Positions 45,471-58,938 of a stretch of DNA of 64,000 nucleotides are shown here, piece after piece. A program made the position numbers and the translations under genes. Position 1 is the stretch's first letter, and each line of letters opens with the position of its first letter. Source of the DNA: Spinacia oleracea (lineage: Eukaryota > Streptophyta > Magnoliopsida > Caryophyllales > Amaranthaceae); NCBI RefSeq assembly GCF_020520425.1, contig NC_079489.1:16950001-17014000 (forward strand). Reading direction: 5' to 3'. The notes beneath the pieces are model-generated. The model worked only from the letters and a program-made list of their open reading frames with translations. It made no database searches and was not told the DNA's origin.

Positions 45471-46110
45471 ACATGCCAACACAACAAGAGTTCCCACCAT
45501 CTCCAATTCATCAAACAGAAACAGAGCAAAATCATCATAAGCCTAGAACCCCAAGGATTAACAACGAATTAAGGTTGGAAATCTTGTTGTTCCTTCTCTT
45601 AAGAAAAGAAAAGCATTCAGATGAACTCATTCATGGGACAAATAGGCAGGCTGTTATAAAGTTTGGTTACACAAGGAAGACAATTAGACTAATATGGCAG
45701 AGAGCATTGGCACATAAGGCAGCCATGGATTCGTATTTCTATGATAGCAAATATCACAACTGTGGGAGGAAGAGAATTCAAGTAACATATGAGTCTATAG
45801 CCTCCATAGCCATGGGGGATAGAACAACCATTATTGATCTAGCAAGGATGCTCAATTTGAGTCCCACAACAGTTTGGAGAATGGTGAAAAGAAAACAGAT
45901 AAAACCACATTCAAGTCCATTGAATCCAGGCATTTCAGAAGAATGCAAGATGGCAAGGATGAAGTGGGTACTTGGTCTCTTAATGGACTACTCAATACCA
46001 AATGATCCCACATATTACAGCATGTATGATTTCATTCACATCAATGAGAAATGGTTCTATCTTACACAAAAAAGTCAAAGAGTTTATTTAGCAAACAATG
46101 AACCATTTCC

Positions 46111-47576
46111 TGATGAGTCATATTTGTATAGGGTATTTTAGGCGCATTTAGGTTGCATTAATAGGCATTTATATCATTTTAGTTGCATTTAGGATCACAT
46201 TTGCATAAGTTATCGTTGTCGTACTCTATTACGCCCCGTTTGTGTTTTCTTAATGTTTCAGGTGATTTTACGGTCATTTGGATGCTTTCGGAGTGTTATG
46301 AGTTGATTTGGATGATGAACGGATGGAATGTTGACTCGAGGATCATTGCATGTCTCTAGGGATAATTTTGAGTCAACAACGAAGCTAAACGCTATTTTTC
46401 TAAGCATCAAAACGGACAAGCGTTCACTCTTTTGATGATATCTCAAGTTCTACATGTCGGAATGAGACGAATTTGATTGGGCTAGAAAGTAGACTTCAAG
46501 AGCTTTCCAACGACAGGTCACACGTCCTTATAGGCATTGTAGAACAAGAGTTATGACATAAACAAGATGGCTCGACTATCCGATTCGCCCGAAGCCCAAA
46601 ACGATGGCCCAATCTTCCCCTTGGGCGCGAAAACCAGCGACCCACCAGCGGGCCCGCTGGTTTCTCCGCCCAACTACTTCCACACGCGGGTTCATGCTTT
46701 CGTCTTCGTGATCGTCCAATTAAATCTTAGCTTATGTAATTGTTATTTTTTCCTATTTTGTTTAGAATTTGAGAAGCATATAAATACTTCAAGGGAATGC
46801 TTTTATCCCTTATGCTTTTATTTCCTTGAGGTTTCAATTCCCTAGATTTCGAATTCACGTTCTTTTTCTCTCTTTTCTTCTTCATGAACCCTAGTTTTTC
46901 TACATACTCCATCAATGTAATTCTTTGAGGTATAATTGATTTTTCTCTTTATTTTATTTATTGCTTTTAATTATGTTTTCATTCTTAGAATTGATTTTCA
47001 TTGTTCGTTTCATGATTGAGTAGTTCGCTTTCTAGGGTTTGGGAATCCATGTTTATATTATGAATCCTTATTATTATTGTTGATGGTTTGATTATTCATT
47101 GATATTTCTAGTTGATTAGGTTTATATTGTTAATCTTTGCAATCTGATCAATTGTTTGATTAAATCATGCTAATAGGATTTAGAATCGAAAGATCGAATT
47201 TTAGAGGCTTACCTACAACTAGCAATTCTGATTATGTTAGCGATCGTACTGCATATGTTGAATTGAGAGTGTTAAGACCCGACCGTAGGATTAACTTGTG
47301 CTCTAGATAATTTGAATATTTGAGTTGTTGATGATGTTTTGATTGATTCTGAACTATGAATATGGTGAACCGTTGCCCTAGATATTTTAGTTTATTTTTC
47401 TATTTATTTTAGTTTAAACATTGAATCCTAAATTTCGTGACATTGTTAGTTTCTCCATACCTTGAAAGCTAGATTTAAATAGCCATCTCTCTGTGGATTC
47501 GACCCTGCTTACCCTACTACATTGTTAGGAGGTTTCGTTAGGATTTTATTTTTGACGGGTGTACGACAGCCTATCA
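46111..47576 (+). repeat. 5' LTR of the Athila-type element
   Basis: Starts TGATGAGTCATATTTG, ends CGACAGCCTATCA. It contains a palindromic ACCAGCGGGCCCGCTGGT near 46652 and a TATAAATACTTC promoter-like box near 46779. Confidence 0.95.
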
Positions 47577-47581
47577 AATTT

Positions 47582-47599
47582 TGGCGCCGTTGCCGGGGA
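47582..47599 (+). other. Primer binding site of the Athila-type element
   Basis: TGGCGCCGTTGCCGGGGA starts five bases after the LTR. This PBS is shared by Athila/Tat elements and usually assigned to tRNA-Asp. Confidence 0.85.
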
Positions 47600-47713
47600 G
47601 ACGGCTATATTCTATTAGTTTTAGTTTGATTATTTGAACTGTTTCCATTGTCTCATTGGAACTCTCAGTTCCAATTGAGGCAAATCTCACTGCGTTTTCT
47701 TTCGTTGTTGTTT

Positions 47714-50700
47714 ATGCCCAGGTCTGCCAGAACGGGTACCTTGGTTCCTCCCGATCCCGATCTTGGAAAGACCCTTCGTCAACTAAAAAAGCAACAGAAA
47801 AAGAAGAAGCAGTCAGGGTCCCAAGACTCACAGACTCCACCGAGTCACACGATGTCTAAATCCCTGAAATCATATGGGGTTCCTTCCTCGAATAGTGTTC
47901 CGACTGGGCTCACAATGCCAACTATTGATGCAGTCAACTTTGAGATCAAGCCCGCTCTAATCTCCATGGTCTCACAAAGTCAATTTGGTGGCCATCCATC
48001 TGAGGAACCCACCAACCATTTGCAGAGGTTCAACCAACTGTGTGGTACTATCAAGCATCAAGGGGTCACTCAAGACCAATTGAAAGTCATGTTGTTTGGT
48101 TTTAGCCTTCGTGATAAGGCTCAGACATGGTTGAATGATGTCAAGGAGACAGAGTGGAGTGCTATTTCACAGGCCTTTCTAGAAGAATTCTTTCCACCCA
48201 CCAAGACTGCTGAAATAAGGCATAAGCTAACTACATTCACTCAAGAACCTGGTGAATCACTTCGAGAAGCCTGGGATAGATTCAAGGCTTTGCAGCGGTC
48301 GTGTCCGCATCACAATATTGAAAAATGGTTCTTGGTTCAGATTTTCTACCATGGTTTGCAAGATGAAACAAAGAACACGGTTGATTCTGCTGCTGGGGGT
48401 GTTTTTCTTGACAAAGAAGTGGATGCAGGTTATGATTTTCTTGCCAACTTAGCTGCCAACCATTACAGCACCACCAGATCCACATCTAAGAAGGGAAAAT
48501 TGGATGTCGATGCTTATGCTCTATTGTCCTCACAAGTGGCAGCCTTGAACCTGAAGATCGATTCTTTGAAGGCTCCTCAGTCTAGTACACCCCCAATGAG
48601 TATCAATGCTATGTCTAGTGTAGCTCCAGTGACAACTTCTTACTGCGAAGTATGTGGCATCCAAGGTCACTTTGGTCATGAGTGCTCTTATAGTTTACAG
48701 GATACTACGCAATTGGAGCAAGTGAATGCTTTTCAACAGAGACAACCCAATGACCCATACTCCAATTCATTTAATCCGGGTTGGAGGAATCATCCAAATT
48801 TCTCATATCGGAGCAACAATGTTCAGAATCCTCAACCCCAGCAACAATGGTCGCAACCACAGTTCCATCCACCTCAACCACATGTTTCTAGGCCTCCATT
48901 TCAACAAGGAGCCTCACATAATGCTCCCCCGGGGTTTAATAGGCCCCCGCATCAAGGATATCAACAAACCCCTCAGAGCAGTGCTACTCCAGAGCCTAAC
49001 ATGGGTGATCTGTATAAGCTCATTGCAAATATGCAGAAGACCGCAGAGATAGCTCAAAAGAACCATGATGAAAGCATCAAAGAGTTGAAGAATCAGAATA
49101 GAATGTTGGAGAATCAAGTTGCCCAACTTGCTGACACTCTATCTCAAAGGCAACCGGGTACACTACCAGGGCAACCTACTCCGCCCCAGAACAGAGAAAG
49201 TGCCAATGCTATCACTCTTAGAAGTGGCACTAAATATAATGGACCCCCGATGCCCACTGATGATGCAACTCTCGCTAAGGGGAACACAGATGGACCAGGG
49301 AAAGCAACTGATGCAGAGCCTCGAGTCATGGAAGTTGATAATGCTGATGATGTTGGTGCAAATAAGGGGAAAGAGAAGATTTCTGATTCTCTCCCTATTG
49401 TGCCTAAGTTACCTTTCCCTCACCGGATGCAGAAAACTAAGGTCGATCAACAGCTTGGTAAGTTCTTGGCAATGGTCAAGAATCTTGAGGTAACGGTCCC
49501 TTTTACTGATTTAATATCTCAAGTTCCTGTCTATGCAAAATTTTTGAAAGAGATGATCACTAAGAAAAGGGATTATGGTGGTGTGGAGAGAGTCGCTCTA
49601 ACTGAAGAGTGTAGTGCGATATTGCAAAATAAGTCTCCACCCAAACTTAAGGATCCGGGTAGTTTTTCCATCCCCTGTCATGTAGGTGCATTGTTCATTG
49701 ATAAAGCATTGTGTGATTTAGGTGCAAGTGTGTCTGTCATGCCCCTTTCTGTCTGTAATAGGTTGAATATGGGAAAACTAAAATGCACACAAATCACGTT
49801 GCAAATGGCAGATCGTTCTATAAAGTATCCCTTGGGTATTTTGGAGGATGTCCCTGTCCGGGTGGGGAAATTCTACATTCCTGTTGATTTTGTAGTGCTA
49901 GATATGGAGGAGGATAGTCAAATTCCCATAATTTTGGGTAGGCCATTTTTATGTACTGCAGGTGCTGTCATTGATGTCAAGTCTGGGTCTCTTACTTTGA
50001 GTGTTGGTGATGATACTGTTACTTTTAATCTAACCAATGCTGTCAAGTCTCCTATGCTTGAGAATACTTGTTGCAGGATTGATATTGCAGAAGAAATTTC
50101 TCTAGACAACATTCCTAGAATGTTGTATGATGATCTATTGCTGGCGACTCTCACCTTGGAGGCCCGAAAAGGAGAAGGAGATTGTGAGATTGATTCCTTG
50201 ATCTCGGATTTAGATGGAAGTGAAGCTGAGAAGGTCGATGGTTTTGAGGTATTAGAAACTGTTTGCTCTATTTCCGAGCCACAGGTAACGAAAGTAGAAC
50301 TAAAACCGTTACCATCCCACCTTAAATATGCATTTCTTGATGATAATGAGGATTTTCCTGTGATCATTAATGCTGCACTCGATGATAGCCAGCTTTCTAA
50401 GCTTCTGACCGTGCTCCGTATGCACAAAAAGGCAATCGGGTATAGCATTGACGATCTCAAGGGCATTAGTCCTGACTTTTGTATGCATAGAATTAATTTG
50501 GAAGCAGATCACCGCCCTCGCATCCAACCACAACGTCGTTTGAATCTTAATATGCAAGATGTGGTGAGAAAAGAGGTAGTGAAACTACTTGATGCGGGCA
50601 TCATCTATCCCATTTCAGATTCTAAATGGGTGAGCCCGGTGCAAGTCGTTCCTAAGAAGGGGGGGACAACGGTCATTAAGAATGATAAGGATGAGCTTAT

Positions 50701-53194
50701 CCCTACTCGTGTTGTCACAGGTTGGCGTATGTGTATAGATTATAGAATGTTGAATACGGCCACCCTGAAGGATCACTTTCCCCTCCCCTTTATTGACCAG
50801 ATGCTAGAAAGATTAGCAAAACACAACTTTTTCTGTTATTTGGATGGATATTCAGGTTTCTTTCAGATTCCCATTCACCCGGATGACCAGGAGAAGACGA
50901 CGTTCACCTGTCCATATGGAACTTTTGCATACCGCAGAATGCCGTTTGGCTTGTGCAACGCCCCTGCTACATTTCAAAGGTGTATGATGGCCATTTTTTC
51001 TGACTTCATCGAGGATATCATGGAGGTATTTATGGATGATTTTAGTGTTTATGGTTCTGACTTTGATTTATGTTTGCATAATCTTTCTAAAGTGCTTAAA
51101 CGTTGTTCTGAGGTGAATTTGGTATTGAACTGGGAAAAGTGCCACTTTATGGTCAATGAAGGAGTGGTACTTGGTCATCTTATTTCTGAGCGTGGCATCC
51201 AAGTTGACCGAGCAAAGATTGAGGTGATTGAGAAACTTCCCCCTCCTGTGAATGTCAAGGGAGTGAGGAGTTTTCTCGGTCATGCGGGTTTCTATCGCCG
51301 TTTCATAAAAGATTTTTCTAAAATTGCGAAACCCCTCACTCAATTATTGCTCAAGGATGCCACATTTGAGTTCACTGATGCTTGTTTGGAGTCTTTCGAC
51401 AGGATCAAGAAAGCATTGATAACTGCTCCAATCATTCAGCCTCCGGATTGGGATTTGCCGTTCGAAATTATGTGTGATGCGAGTGATTATGCTGTTGGAG
51501 CAGTGCTTGGCCAAAGAAAGAACAAGGTGTTGCATGCCATCTATTATGCAAGCAAAACCTTGGATGGAGCTCAGATGAATTATGCTACTACTGAGAAAGA
51601 GCTCCTTGCGGTTGTTTATGCTCTTGACAAATTTCGGACGTATCTTGTTGGTTCGAAAGTCATTGTACACACTGATCATGCCGCCCTGAAGTATTTGTTG
51701 GCCAAGAAAGAGGCCAAACCGAGACTTATTCGATGGATTCTTCTTCTCCAGGAATTTGATTTGGAGATTCGGGATAAGAAGGGTGCAGAGAATGTTGTTG
51801 CAGATCATCTCTCTCGGTTGAAATTTCAATCTAGCACAGACGGGCCTATCAATGATTCGTTTCCTGACGATCATCTATTCTCTGTGTCTACTCAATCCCC
51901 ATGGTATGCGGACTTCGCAAACTATTGTGTCGGTGGCTCCCATCCTCCGGAGTTGACATATCAACAACGTAAGAGATTCTACCATGATGCTAAGCGGTAT
52001 TTTTGGGACGATCCACATTTGTATCGGAAGTGCGCCGATGGTATGTTTCGTAGGTGTGTAGCGGATTGGGATACCCACGGGGTTCTTAAGCATTGCCACA
52101 GTTTACCTTCTAGTGGTCATCTTGGTGCTATTCCGACCGCCCATCGAACTCTTCAAGGTGGTTTCTATTGGCCTTCTATATTCAAGGATGCTCGTTTCTT
52201 TTGCAATGCATGTGACGAATGTCAACGAACGGGCAACGTTTCGAAAAGGCAAGAGCTACCACAAACCGGAATTCTTGAGGTTGAGCCATTCGATGTATGG
52301 GGCATTGATTTTATGGGACCATTCCCTTCTTCATGTGGGAATCGGTACATCTTGGTTGCCGTTGACTATGTTACAAAGTGGGTGGAAGCTATTGCATCTC
52401 CAACCAACGACTCTAACGTCGTAAAGAAGCTTTTCAAGAAAATCATATTTCCGCGCTTTGGAGTCCCAAGGGTCGTGATTAGTGATGGGGGTTCCCATTT
52501 TCATCAAAGGACTTTTAAGGCTCTTTTGAAGAAGCACGGAGTTACTCAAAAGGTTGGCATGGCTTATCATCCTCAAACGAGTGGCCAAGTTGAAGTTTCT
52601 AATCGACAGATCAAGAGAATTCTCGAAAAAGTAGTCAACAAGTCTCGAAAAGATTGGTCGTTGAAGTTGGATGACACATTGTGGGCATTACGCACGGCCT
52701 ACAAGACTCCGTTGGGGACAACTCCGTATAGGTTGGTGTATGGCAAAGCTTGCCATTTACCAGTTGAAATGGAATATCTCTCTAATTGGGCCGTCAAGGA
52801 GATCAATATGGATTTAGAAGCGGCCGGTGAAGCGAGACTTCTTCAATTGAATGAGCTAGATGAACTTCGGTTTGAAGCTTACGAGAATCATAGGCTCTAT
52901 AAGGAGCAAACGAAGAAGTTCCATGATAAGATGATTCAAAAGCGGGAGTTCAACATCGGTGATAAGGTCTTGCTTTATAATTCACGACTACGGCTTTTTC
53001 CAGGAAAGCTTAAGTCTAGATGGTCCGGGCCTTTTACTATCACCGAAGTCAAGGAACATGGAGCAATTGAGGTTGCTAGTGAAAATGGCACCAAGTTCAA
53101 AGTGAACGGTCAACGTTTGAAGCTATACACTGAAGGAACGTTTATTGGAAAATTGGAGACGATCTATCTCTCCGATCCACCCACCGACGCTTGA
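47714..53194 (+). CDS. Athila-type gag-pol polyprotein, intact
   Basis: Uninterrupted frame of 1,826 residues from [16 protein letters not shown]; an upstream in-frame extension lacks an ATG. In order: retrotransposon gag (about 80-250; [31 protein letters not shown]), CCHC-like knuckle [14 protein letters not shown] near 311, aspartic protease [13 protein letters not shown] near 668, reverse transcriptase (about 960-1150; [38 protein letters not shown] near 1106), RNase H ([14 protein letters not shown] near 1253, [17 protein letters not shown]), integrase zinc-binding HHCC (about 1460-1507) and catalytic core ([29 protein letters not shown]) with D35E spacing. No stop, shift or missing catalytic residue was found, so the copy may be competent. 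The C-terminus lacks a chromodomain. Confidence 0.93.
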   Translation: MPRSARTGTLVPPDPDLGKTLRQLKKQQKKKKQSGSQDSQTPPSHTMSKSLKSYGVPSSNSVPTGLTMPTIDAVNFEIKPALISMVSQSQFGGHPSEEPTNHLQRFNQLCGTIKHQGVTQDQLKVMLFGFSLRDKAQTWLNDVKETEWSAISQAFLEEFFPPTKTAEIRHKLTTFTQEPGESLREAWDRFKALQRSCPHHNIEKWFLVQIFYHGLQDETKNTVDSAAGGVFLDKEVDAGYDFLANLAANHYSTTRSTSKKGKLDVDAYALLSSQVAALNLKIDSLKAPQSSTPPMSINAMSSVAPVTTSYCEVCGIQGHFGHECSYSLQDTTQLEQVNAFQQRQPNDPYSNSFNPGWRNHPNFSYRSNNVQNPQPQQQWSQPQFHPPQPHVSRPPFQQGASHNAPPGFNRPPHQGYQQTPQSSATPEPNMGDLYKLIANMQKTAEIAQKNHDESIKELKNQNRMLENQVAQLADTLSQRQPGTLPGQPTPPQNRESANAITLRSGTKYNGPPMPTDDATLAKGNTDGPGKATDAEPRVMEVDNADDVGANKGKEKISDSLPIVPKLPFPHRMQKTKVDQQLGKFLAMVKNLEVTVPFTDLISQVPVYAKFLKEMITKKRDYGGVERVALTEECSAILQNKSPPKLKDPGSFSIPCHVGALFIDKALCDLGASVSVMPLSVCNRLNMGKLKCTQITLQMADRSIKYPLGILEDVPVRVGKFYIPVDFVVLDMEEDSQIPIILGRPFLCTAGAVIDVKSGSLTLSVGDDTVTFNLTNAVKSPMLENTCCRIDIAEEISLDNIPRMLYDDLLLATLTLEARKGEGDCEIDSLISDLDGSEAEKVDGFEVLETVCSISEPQVTKVELKPLPSHLKYAFLDDNEDFPVIINAALDDSQLSKLLTVLRMHKKAIGYSIDDLKGISPDFCMHRINLEADHRPRIQPQRRLNLNMQDVVRKEVVKLLDAGIIYPISDSKWVSPVQVVPKKGGTTVIKNDKDELIPTRVVTGWRMCIDYRMLNTATLKDHFPLPFIDQMLERLAKHNFFCYLDGYSGFFQIPIHPDDQEKTTFTCPYGTFAYRRMPFGLCNAPATFQRCMMAIFSDFIEDIMEVFMDDFSVYGSDFDLCLHNLSKVLKRCSEVNLVLNWEKCHFMVNEGVVLGHLISERGIQVDRAKIEVIEKLPPPVNVKGVRSFLGHAGFYRRFIKDFSKIAKPLTQLLLKDATFEFTDACLESFDRIKKALITAPIIQPPDWDLPFEIMCDASDYAVGAVLGQRKNKVLHAIYYASKTLDGAQMNYATTEKELLAVVYALDKFRTYLVGSKVIVHTDHAALKYLLAKKEAKPRLIRWILLLQEFDLEIRDKKGAENVVADHLSRLKFQSSTDGPINDSFPDDHLFSVSTQSPWYADFANYCVGGSHPPELTYQQRKRFYHDAKRYFWDDPHLYRKCADGMFRRCVADWDTHGVLKHCHSLPSSGHLGAIPTAHRTLQGGFYWPSIFKDARFFCNACDECQRTGNVSKRQELPQTGILEVEPFDVWGIDFMGPFPSSCGNRYILVAVDYVTKWVEAIASPTNDSNVVKKLFKKIIFPRFGVPRVVISDGGSHFHQRTFKALLKKHGVTQKVGMAYHPQTSGQVEVSNRQIKRILEKVVNKSRKDWSLKLDDTLWALRTAYKTPLGTTPYRLVYGKACHLPVEMEYLSNWAVKEINMDLEAAGEARLLQLNELDELRFEAYENHRLYKEQTKKFHDKMIQKREFNIGDKVLLYNSRLRLFPGKLKSRWSGPFTITEVKEHGAIEVASENGTKFKVNGQRLKLYTEGTFIGKLETIYLSDPPTDA

Positions 53195-53670
53195 CTATTG
53201 AGGTTTGGAGTCAAGCTAATGACTTAAAACGAGCGCTTATCGGGAGGCAACCCGATTTCTAACTCTTTTTCTTTTCAAATTATTTTCTATTTATTTCAAT
53301 TTTTAATCTAATTTATTTTATTTATTTGGTTATTTTATTGAAAAAAAAAAAAAAAATAAAAAATAAAAAATAAATTAGAAACAACAAAAGAACAAAAACA
53401 TTTTATTTTGATTTCGATTGAATTCGTATAATTTTATTTTATTTTTAGATTAGTTTTCGTTCATCGTATTTATTTGTTTATTTATGTATTCTGGGTGTTT
53501 AGTTTTACTAACGATCCTAACTTTTGATTTCAGTGGTACTTGATAAAAAATTTCTAGGATGTATAGGTGCAAGTTCAAGTCAATTTGGAAATCCCGGTGC
53601 ATCAAACGTGAAAGCAGCGCTCGCCCAGCGAGCAGCTTGGTCGTTGCCTCGTGCACGCATAAACCAGCGC

Positions 53671-53796
53671 CCATACAGCGGCCTCGCTGGCCAAATATGC
53701 CTCAATTGCTACACATTCTGCCTTGCGCGCTGGCCATACAGCGGCCTCGCTGGCCAAATATGCCTCAATTTTACACTTCCTGCCTTGCCCGCTAGC
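53671..53796 (+). repeat. 63-bp tandem duplication in the Athila 3' region
   Basis: Two units starting CCATACAGCGGCCTCGCTGG at 53671 and 53734. Each contains a GC-rich palindrome and an AAATATGCCTCAATT segment. Confidence 0.85.
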
Positions 53797-56499
53797 CGTC
53801 CAGCGCTCTCGCTGGAATTTCCGCCCCACCTGATTCAAAATAAGCATGAAAATACTGAGTCAGCCACCTTCGCACTCCGCCTCTCCCTCTCCCTCGTTCG
53901 TCACCCCCGCAACCACCGACGACCAGCCTACCTTCCATCACCCACGACGCCCTCGCCTTCTCTCCTCGCCCATCCGCCGCACCGACAGCACCCCACCGCC
54001 AAACTCCCTCCTGCCACCATCCCCGTCTTCACCAACCAGCAGTTACGCCGGCTCTCCACCTTCACCACCGGCGGACAGCGCCACCACTTCTCCCTCACTC
54101 GCGCACGCCCAGCCATTCACCTCCACTCGCGCATTCTCCTTCCTCACCCACCTTCCCTTCGCGAACCACCTTCTTTCCAGCCACACCAGACCACCGCCGC
54201 CGGCCGCCTGCAATTCGGTGGTCGGCGCGCCGCACCACCAGCCCGCATCTGCCACCTTCCCTCCTCCTCTAATCCTCTCCAATCTCCCATATTCACCATT
54301 ATTTTGTTTTTGAATTTTAAACCCTAACTTTTGAAATCAATTTGGGGGTTTTTGATTCTTTGTGGGCATTGACAAATTGTGTAGTATTGTGGCTCGTTTG
54401 CGGAATTCACGTGAGTTCGCAACTAAATTATGGTCTTTGCGATGCATACAAGATATTAAAATTTTAATTTTTCTAAAGTTTATTCACTTGAATCATTTTT
54501 TGAAAAGAAAATTGAAATTTTGATTACAATATTGGTTGTTGAATTCAAATGGTTGTCGTTGTTGTGAATATTATATGAATTATTTGTTGAGATTGGTTAA
54601 CGTTTGTTGGTTGTTGAGTTTGAATTATTAGCATTGGGCGAATATTGTCATTGCTTGGATTGCTTGTTGGGATTGATCGTGGAATCTTGAATTATGCACC
54701 ATCTTGGTTGATTGGAGTATTTTAAATCGTGGTTGTTGTATCATGAAAACAACTAAACCCACTAGCTATCACCCAAATCCACCACATCTATGGATAATGG
54801 TTCTTTGCGTCGTCAGTTTGAAGCTTCTGGCCACACTGCTTCTATTGTCGACAGTTCTACCGAGTCATCCTCGGCAGACGAGCCTCATCACGAGTGAGCA
54901 CTTTCCATCCCTCTCCCTTGTTTGAGTTATATTGTTGCTATTTTCACAGTGAGGGCACTGTGTTTTGCTTAGCTTGGGGGAGGGATATCTATCTTTGTTG
55001 CTTTCTAGTATAGTTTTATTGTTTTGTTTAGGTGTTGTACGCTTTGTACCATCCATTAGGGGTGGGAGTTTACGTGCAACGATAAAAAATGTACTGCTTT
55101 CCTAGTGTTATTGTTCAATTTAGTTGCATTCTTACTTGCATTCATATGTCTTTATACCCTGCATTGTGCAATTGACTTTCAAACTATGTTCGGGCTTTAT
55201 TTGACTCTCTTGAACTTCTTTTGAACTTAGTTATGATTCTGAAATTCAGTCGGTCATGCTATACATTGATAACTGCTTGGCATTGTGTGAACCAATTGAA
55301 TGGTATGCGGTAAGATGTTGGTCTCGTGTCAAGAATAGCTAGCCAATTATCTTGTTGGTCACCTTACTATGTGTTTGTGTGATTGATGTGACTTGTTATC
55401 GTATGATTTTGGCTTGAGATTCATTAGTAGTTTAGTTGCAACTCACGCATGCCGCGTATGACAGAGGCCATTCTCTTAGGAAGCCTTCAGACGAATTTAG
55501 AAACATCAGTTCCTGCCTTTCATACCCATGTTGTAGCCTTGTCTGTTTATTGTTTTAACTCCACAAAATTGAGCCCTATTAGCCCCGTTGGTTACTTGTC
55601 CCGAATCTAGCTTGGGGGAGCTTCGGTGTTCGTAATGGTTTCATTGATGTTGATTGATTGGCACACTAAGCCAATAGTTCGTGGTTCGAGGCTATGTTTG
55701 GATTTGTGGTTCGGAAATGGTGTATATTATTGTTGGCACCCAAGCTTGTAACAGTTAGCATTAGATTTATTATGTACTTTCGATTTCATTATCTAGTTTC
55801 ATTTTCATACCAAAATAAATAAATAAAAAAAAGAAAAAAAAGAAGAAAAAAAGAAGAAAAAAAATAGAAAAAAAAAGAAAAAAAAAAGAGAGAAAAATCA
55901 AAAAAATATGTTTCGTTTTTGTATGTAGTCTGAAAGCTGGGAAAGGGGAATGAAGAAAGATCATTGACATTATATTATGTTTTTCCCTTGGTTATAACTT
56001 GGTTGATTGTTCGGGTTTCATGGTTCGATGGAGTTGGATTTGCGGCATTATCACGCCGACGCATATAGTTCACATTTGCTCCCCAAGTTGGACCTTACTC
56101 TCACTTTTTCCCAAATTATACCCTACCCTTCCTTTTCACCTAGCCCCATTACAAGCTTATTATAAAGACCTCTTGATCGGCATGTTTGTTTTGTGATTGA
56201 ATGAAAATCGTTTCTTGCTATTGTCATCTTACCCCATGTTGCATCATATATTTATATTCTACAAGGTATGCGGCGACGACTAGCTTGATTGAGAATAGTT
56301 TGTGGCTAAGCTTGGTTGTTTCGATTGTGGATCACGATGCTTTGTGGTTCTATTTGTATCTGAGCTAGATTTCCGTCTCAATAACTCTGTTTGATTGTTT
56401 GCTCGAGAGTTAGGTTGGTCTTACCATGGTTTTATGAAAGTCATGTGCGTCTCGTTTCTCTATCTTTGGTTTAGTGTTGCTTGGGGACAAGCAACAATC

Positions 56500-56514
56500 T
56501 AGCTTGGGGGAATT
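56500..56514 (+). other. Polypurine tract of the Athila-type element
   Basis: AGCTTGGGGGAATT directly before the 3' LTR. Similar AGCTTGGGGGAG words occur at about 54970 and 55610. Confidence 0.8.
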
Positions 56515-57980
56515 TGATGAGTCATATTTGTATAGGGTATTTTAGGCGCATTTAGGTTGCATTAATAGGCATTTATATCATTTTAGTTGCATTTAGGATC
56601 ACATTTGCATAAGTTATCGTTGTCGTACTCTATTACGCCCCGTTTGTGTTTTCTTAATGTTTCAGGTGATTTTACGGTCATTTGGATGCTTTCGGAGTGT
56701 TATGAGTTGATTTGGATGATGAACGGATGGAATGTTGACTCGAGGATCATTGCATGTCTCTAGGGATAATTTTGAGTCAACAACGAAGCTAAACGCTATT
56801 TTTCTAAGCATCAAAACGGACAAGCGTTCACTCTTTTGATGATATCTCAAGTTCTACATGTCGGAATGAGACGAATTTGATTGGGCTAGAAAGTAGACTT
56901 CAAGAGCTTTCCAACGACAGGTCACACGTCCTTATAGGCATTGTAGAACAAGAGTTATGACATAAACAAGATGGCTCGACTATCCGATTCGCCCGAAGCC
57001 CAAAACGATGGCCCAATCTTCCCCTTGGGCGCGAAAACCAGCGACCCACCAGCGGGCCCGCTGGTTTCTCCGCCCAACTACTTCCACACGCGGGTTCATG
57101 CTTTCGTCTTCGTGATCGTCCAATTAAATCTTAGCTTATGTAATTGTTATTTTTTCCTATTTTGTTTAGAATTTGAGAAGCATATAAATACTTCAAGGGA
57201 ATGCTTTTATCCCTTATGCTTTTATTTCCTTGAGGTTTCAATTCCCTAGATTTCGAATTCACGTTCTTTTTCTCTCTTTTCTTCTTCATGAACCCTAGTT
57301 TTTCTACATACTCCATCAATGTAATTCTTTGAGGTATAATTGATTTTTCTCTTTATTTTATTTATTGCTTTTAATTATGTTTTCATTCTTAGAATTGATT
57401 TTCATTGTTCGTTTCATGATTGAGTAGTTCGCTTTCTAGGGTTTGGGAATCCATGTTTATATTATGAATCCTTATTATTATTGTTGATGGTTTGATTATT
57501 CATTGATATTTCTAGTTGATTAGGTTTATATTGTTAATCTTTGCAATCTGATCAATTGTTTGATTAAATCATGCTAATAGGATTTAGAATCGAAAGATCG
57601 GATTTTAGAGGCTTACCTACAACTAGCAATTCTGATTATGTTAGCGATCGTACTGCATATGTTGAATTGAGAGTGTTAAGACCCGACCGTAGGATTAACT
57701 TGTGCTCTAGATAATTTGAATATTTGAGTTGTTGATGATGTTTTGATTGATTCTGAACTATGAATATGGTGAACCGTTGCCCTAGATATTTTAGTTTATT
57801 TTTCTATTTATTTTAGTTTAAACATTGAATCCTAAATTTCGTGACATTGTTAGTTTCTCCATACCTTGAAAGCTAGATTTAAATAGCCATCTCTCTGTGG
57901 ATTCGACCCTGCTTACCCTACTACATTGTTAGGAGGTTTCGTTAGGATTTTATTTTTGACGGGTGTACGACAGCCTATCA
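56515..57980 (+). repeat. 3' LTR of the Athila-type element
   Basis: 1,466 bp. One base differs from the 5' LTR (G at 57601). Confidence 0.95.
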
Positions 57981-58938
57981 TTTCCACACAGGAAGGGAAA
58001 ATCAAGAACTAAGATTCCAAAGTTCATGTTTATGGCAGCAGTAGCAAGGCCAAGGTGGGGACAAGATGGGCAGTGTGAGTGGGATGGGAAACTTGGTATA
58101 TTTCCATTCACAGATGCAGTGGCAGCAAAGAGAACATCCAAAAATAGAGTCAAGGGGACAATTGAGACTAAACCAATCAAGTCAGTTAATCAGATTGCAA
58201 CTAGGGCCATGCTAATCAACTACCTAATCCCAGCAATTAAAGAGAAATGGCCACCACATGAGGGGGAAAGGGTGATATACATCATTCAAGACAATGCAAA
58301 GGCACACATTTTGCAAAATGATCAAGAATGGCAACAACATTACAAGCAAGATGGCTTCACATTGATATTGACTCAGCAGCCAGCAAACAGTCCAGATTGT
58401 AACATATTAGACTTGGGGTTCTTTAGGTCAATTCAATCACTAATGCACAAAAATATGCCTAAAACAGTTGAAGATTTAAGTGGTGCTGTGACTGAGGCAT
58501 ATAATGAACTGCATGCAAAGACTCTATCTAATGTGTGGATGTCACTTCAATATGTTGGAAATGAAATTTTGAAACACAAGGGGGACAATGACTACCAACT
58601 CCCACACAACAAGAAAAAGATTTTAGAAGATGAGGGGAATCTGCCAGAACAAGTTAAGGCCCCAAGGTGGGCTGTGAATGAATGCAAACAACTTGTTGAT
58701 GAATGGAGAGCAAATCAGTGAAGTATAGAGCAAGAACGAGATATTACTTTTTGTGTTTTGGGAACATGTTTTAAAAGTTACAAGAGCAAACAAAATGTCA
58801 CTTTTGTAAGCTTGAATGAAAGCATCACATGTATTTAAAACATTTTGGAAGCAACATATCAACTGGAAGAATGAATGAATCAATTTATTGTTGTTAATCT
58901 TTAGTTTTTGTTCATCATACTCACATATTTGTAGTTAT

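Larger units (their letters stand above)
53195..56514 (+). other. Non-coding 3' region of the Athila-type element
   Basis: 3.3 kb between pol and the 3' LTR, the position of the env-like ORF in some Athila elements. A GC-rich open stretch at 53524-54327 (267 codons) is low-complexity, with no signal peptide, transmembrane segment or known domain; I do not call it a gene. Also present: a 63-bp tandem duplication, an A-rich tract (55806-55905) and three PPT-like motifs. Confidence 0.6.
46111..57980 (+). mobile_element. Ty3/gypsy LTR retrotransposon, Athila-type, 11.87 kb
   Basis: LTRs 46111-47576 and 56515-57980 have equal length (1,466 bp). A TTTCC duplication (46106-46110, 57981-57985) flanks the element. 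It has a PBS of the TGGCGCCGTTGCCGGGGA type, one open gag-pol frame, a 3.3-kb 3' region and a GCTTGGGGGAAT polypurine tract. PBS type, RT sequence ([10 protein letters not shown]), absence of a chromodomain and the long 3' region place it in the Athila branch of Ty3/gypsy. By eye the LTRs differ only at 47197 versus 57601. Confidence 0.95.
45473..58721 (+). pseudogene. MLE transposase (plant DD39D type), split by gypsy insertion
   Basis: The 5' part (45473-46110) encodes the helix-turn-helix DNA-binding region (LRLEILLFLLLRKEKHSD..., LARMLNLSPTTVWRMVKRK) and the start of the catalytic domain. The 3' part (57986-58721) carries VMFMAAVARPRW-like FMFMAAVARPRWGQD, the second catalytic Asp in YIIQDNAKAH and the third in NSPDCNILDLGFFRS. 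The two parts are in phase if the gypsy element and its TTTCC duplication are ignored. The first catalytic position reads HINEKWFY, where plant mariner enzymes have Asp, so an Asn replaces a metal-binding residue. The enzyme was probably already inactive or weak before the insertion. The original protein would catalyse cut-and-paste transposition at TA sites. Confidence 0.85.

Noticed and set aside
53524-54327. 267-codon frame in the Athila 3' region as an env-like gene
   Set aside because: Low-complexity, contains a tandem duplication, open in several frames, no signal peptide or transmembrane segment.
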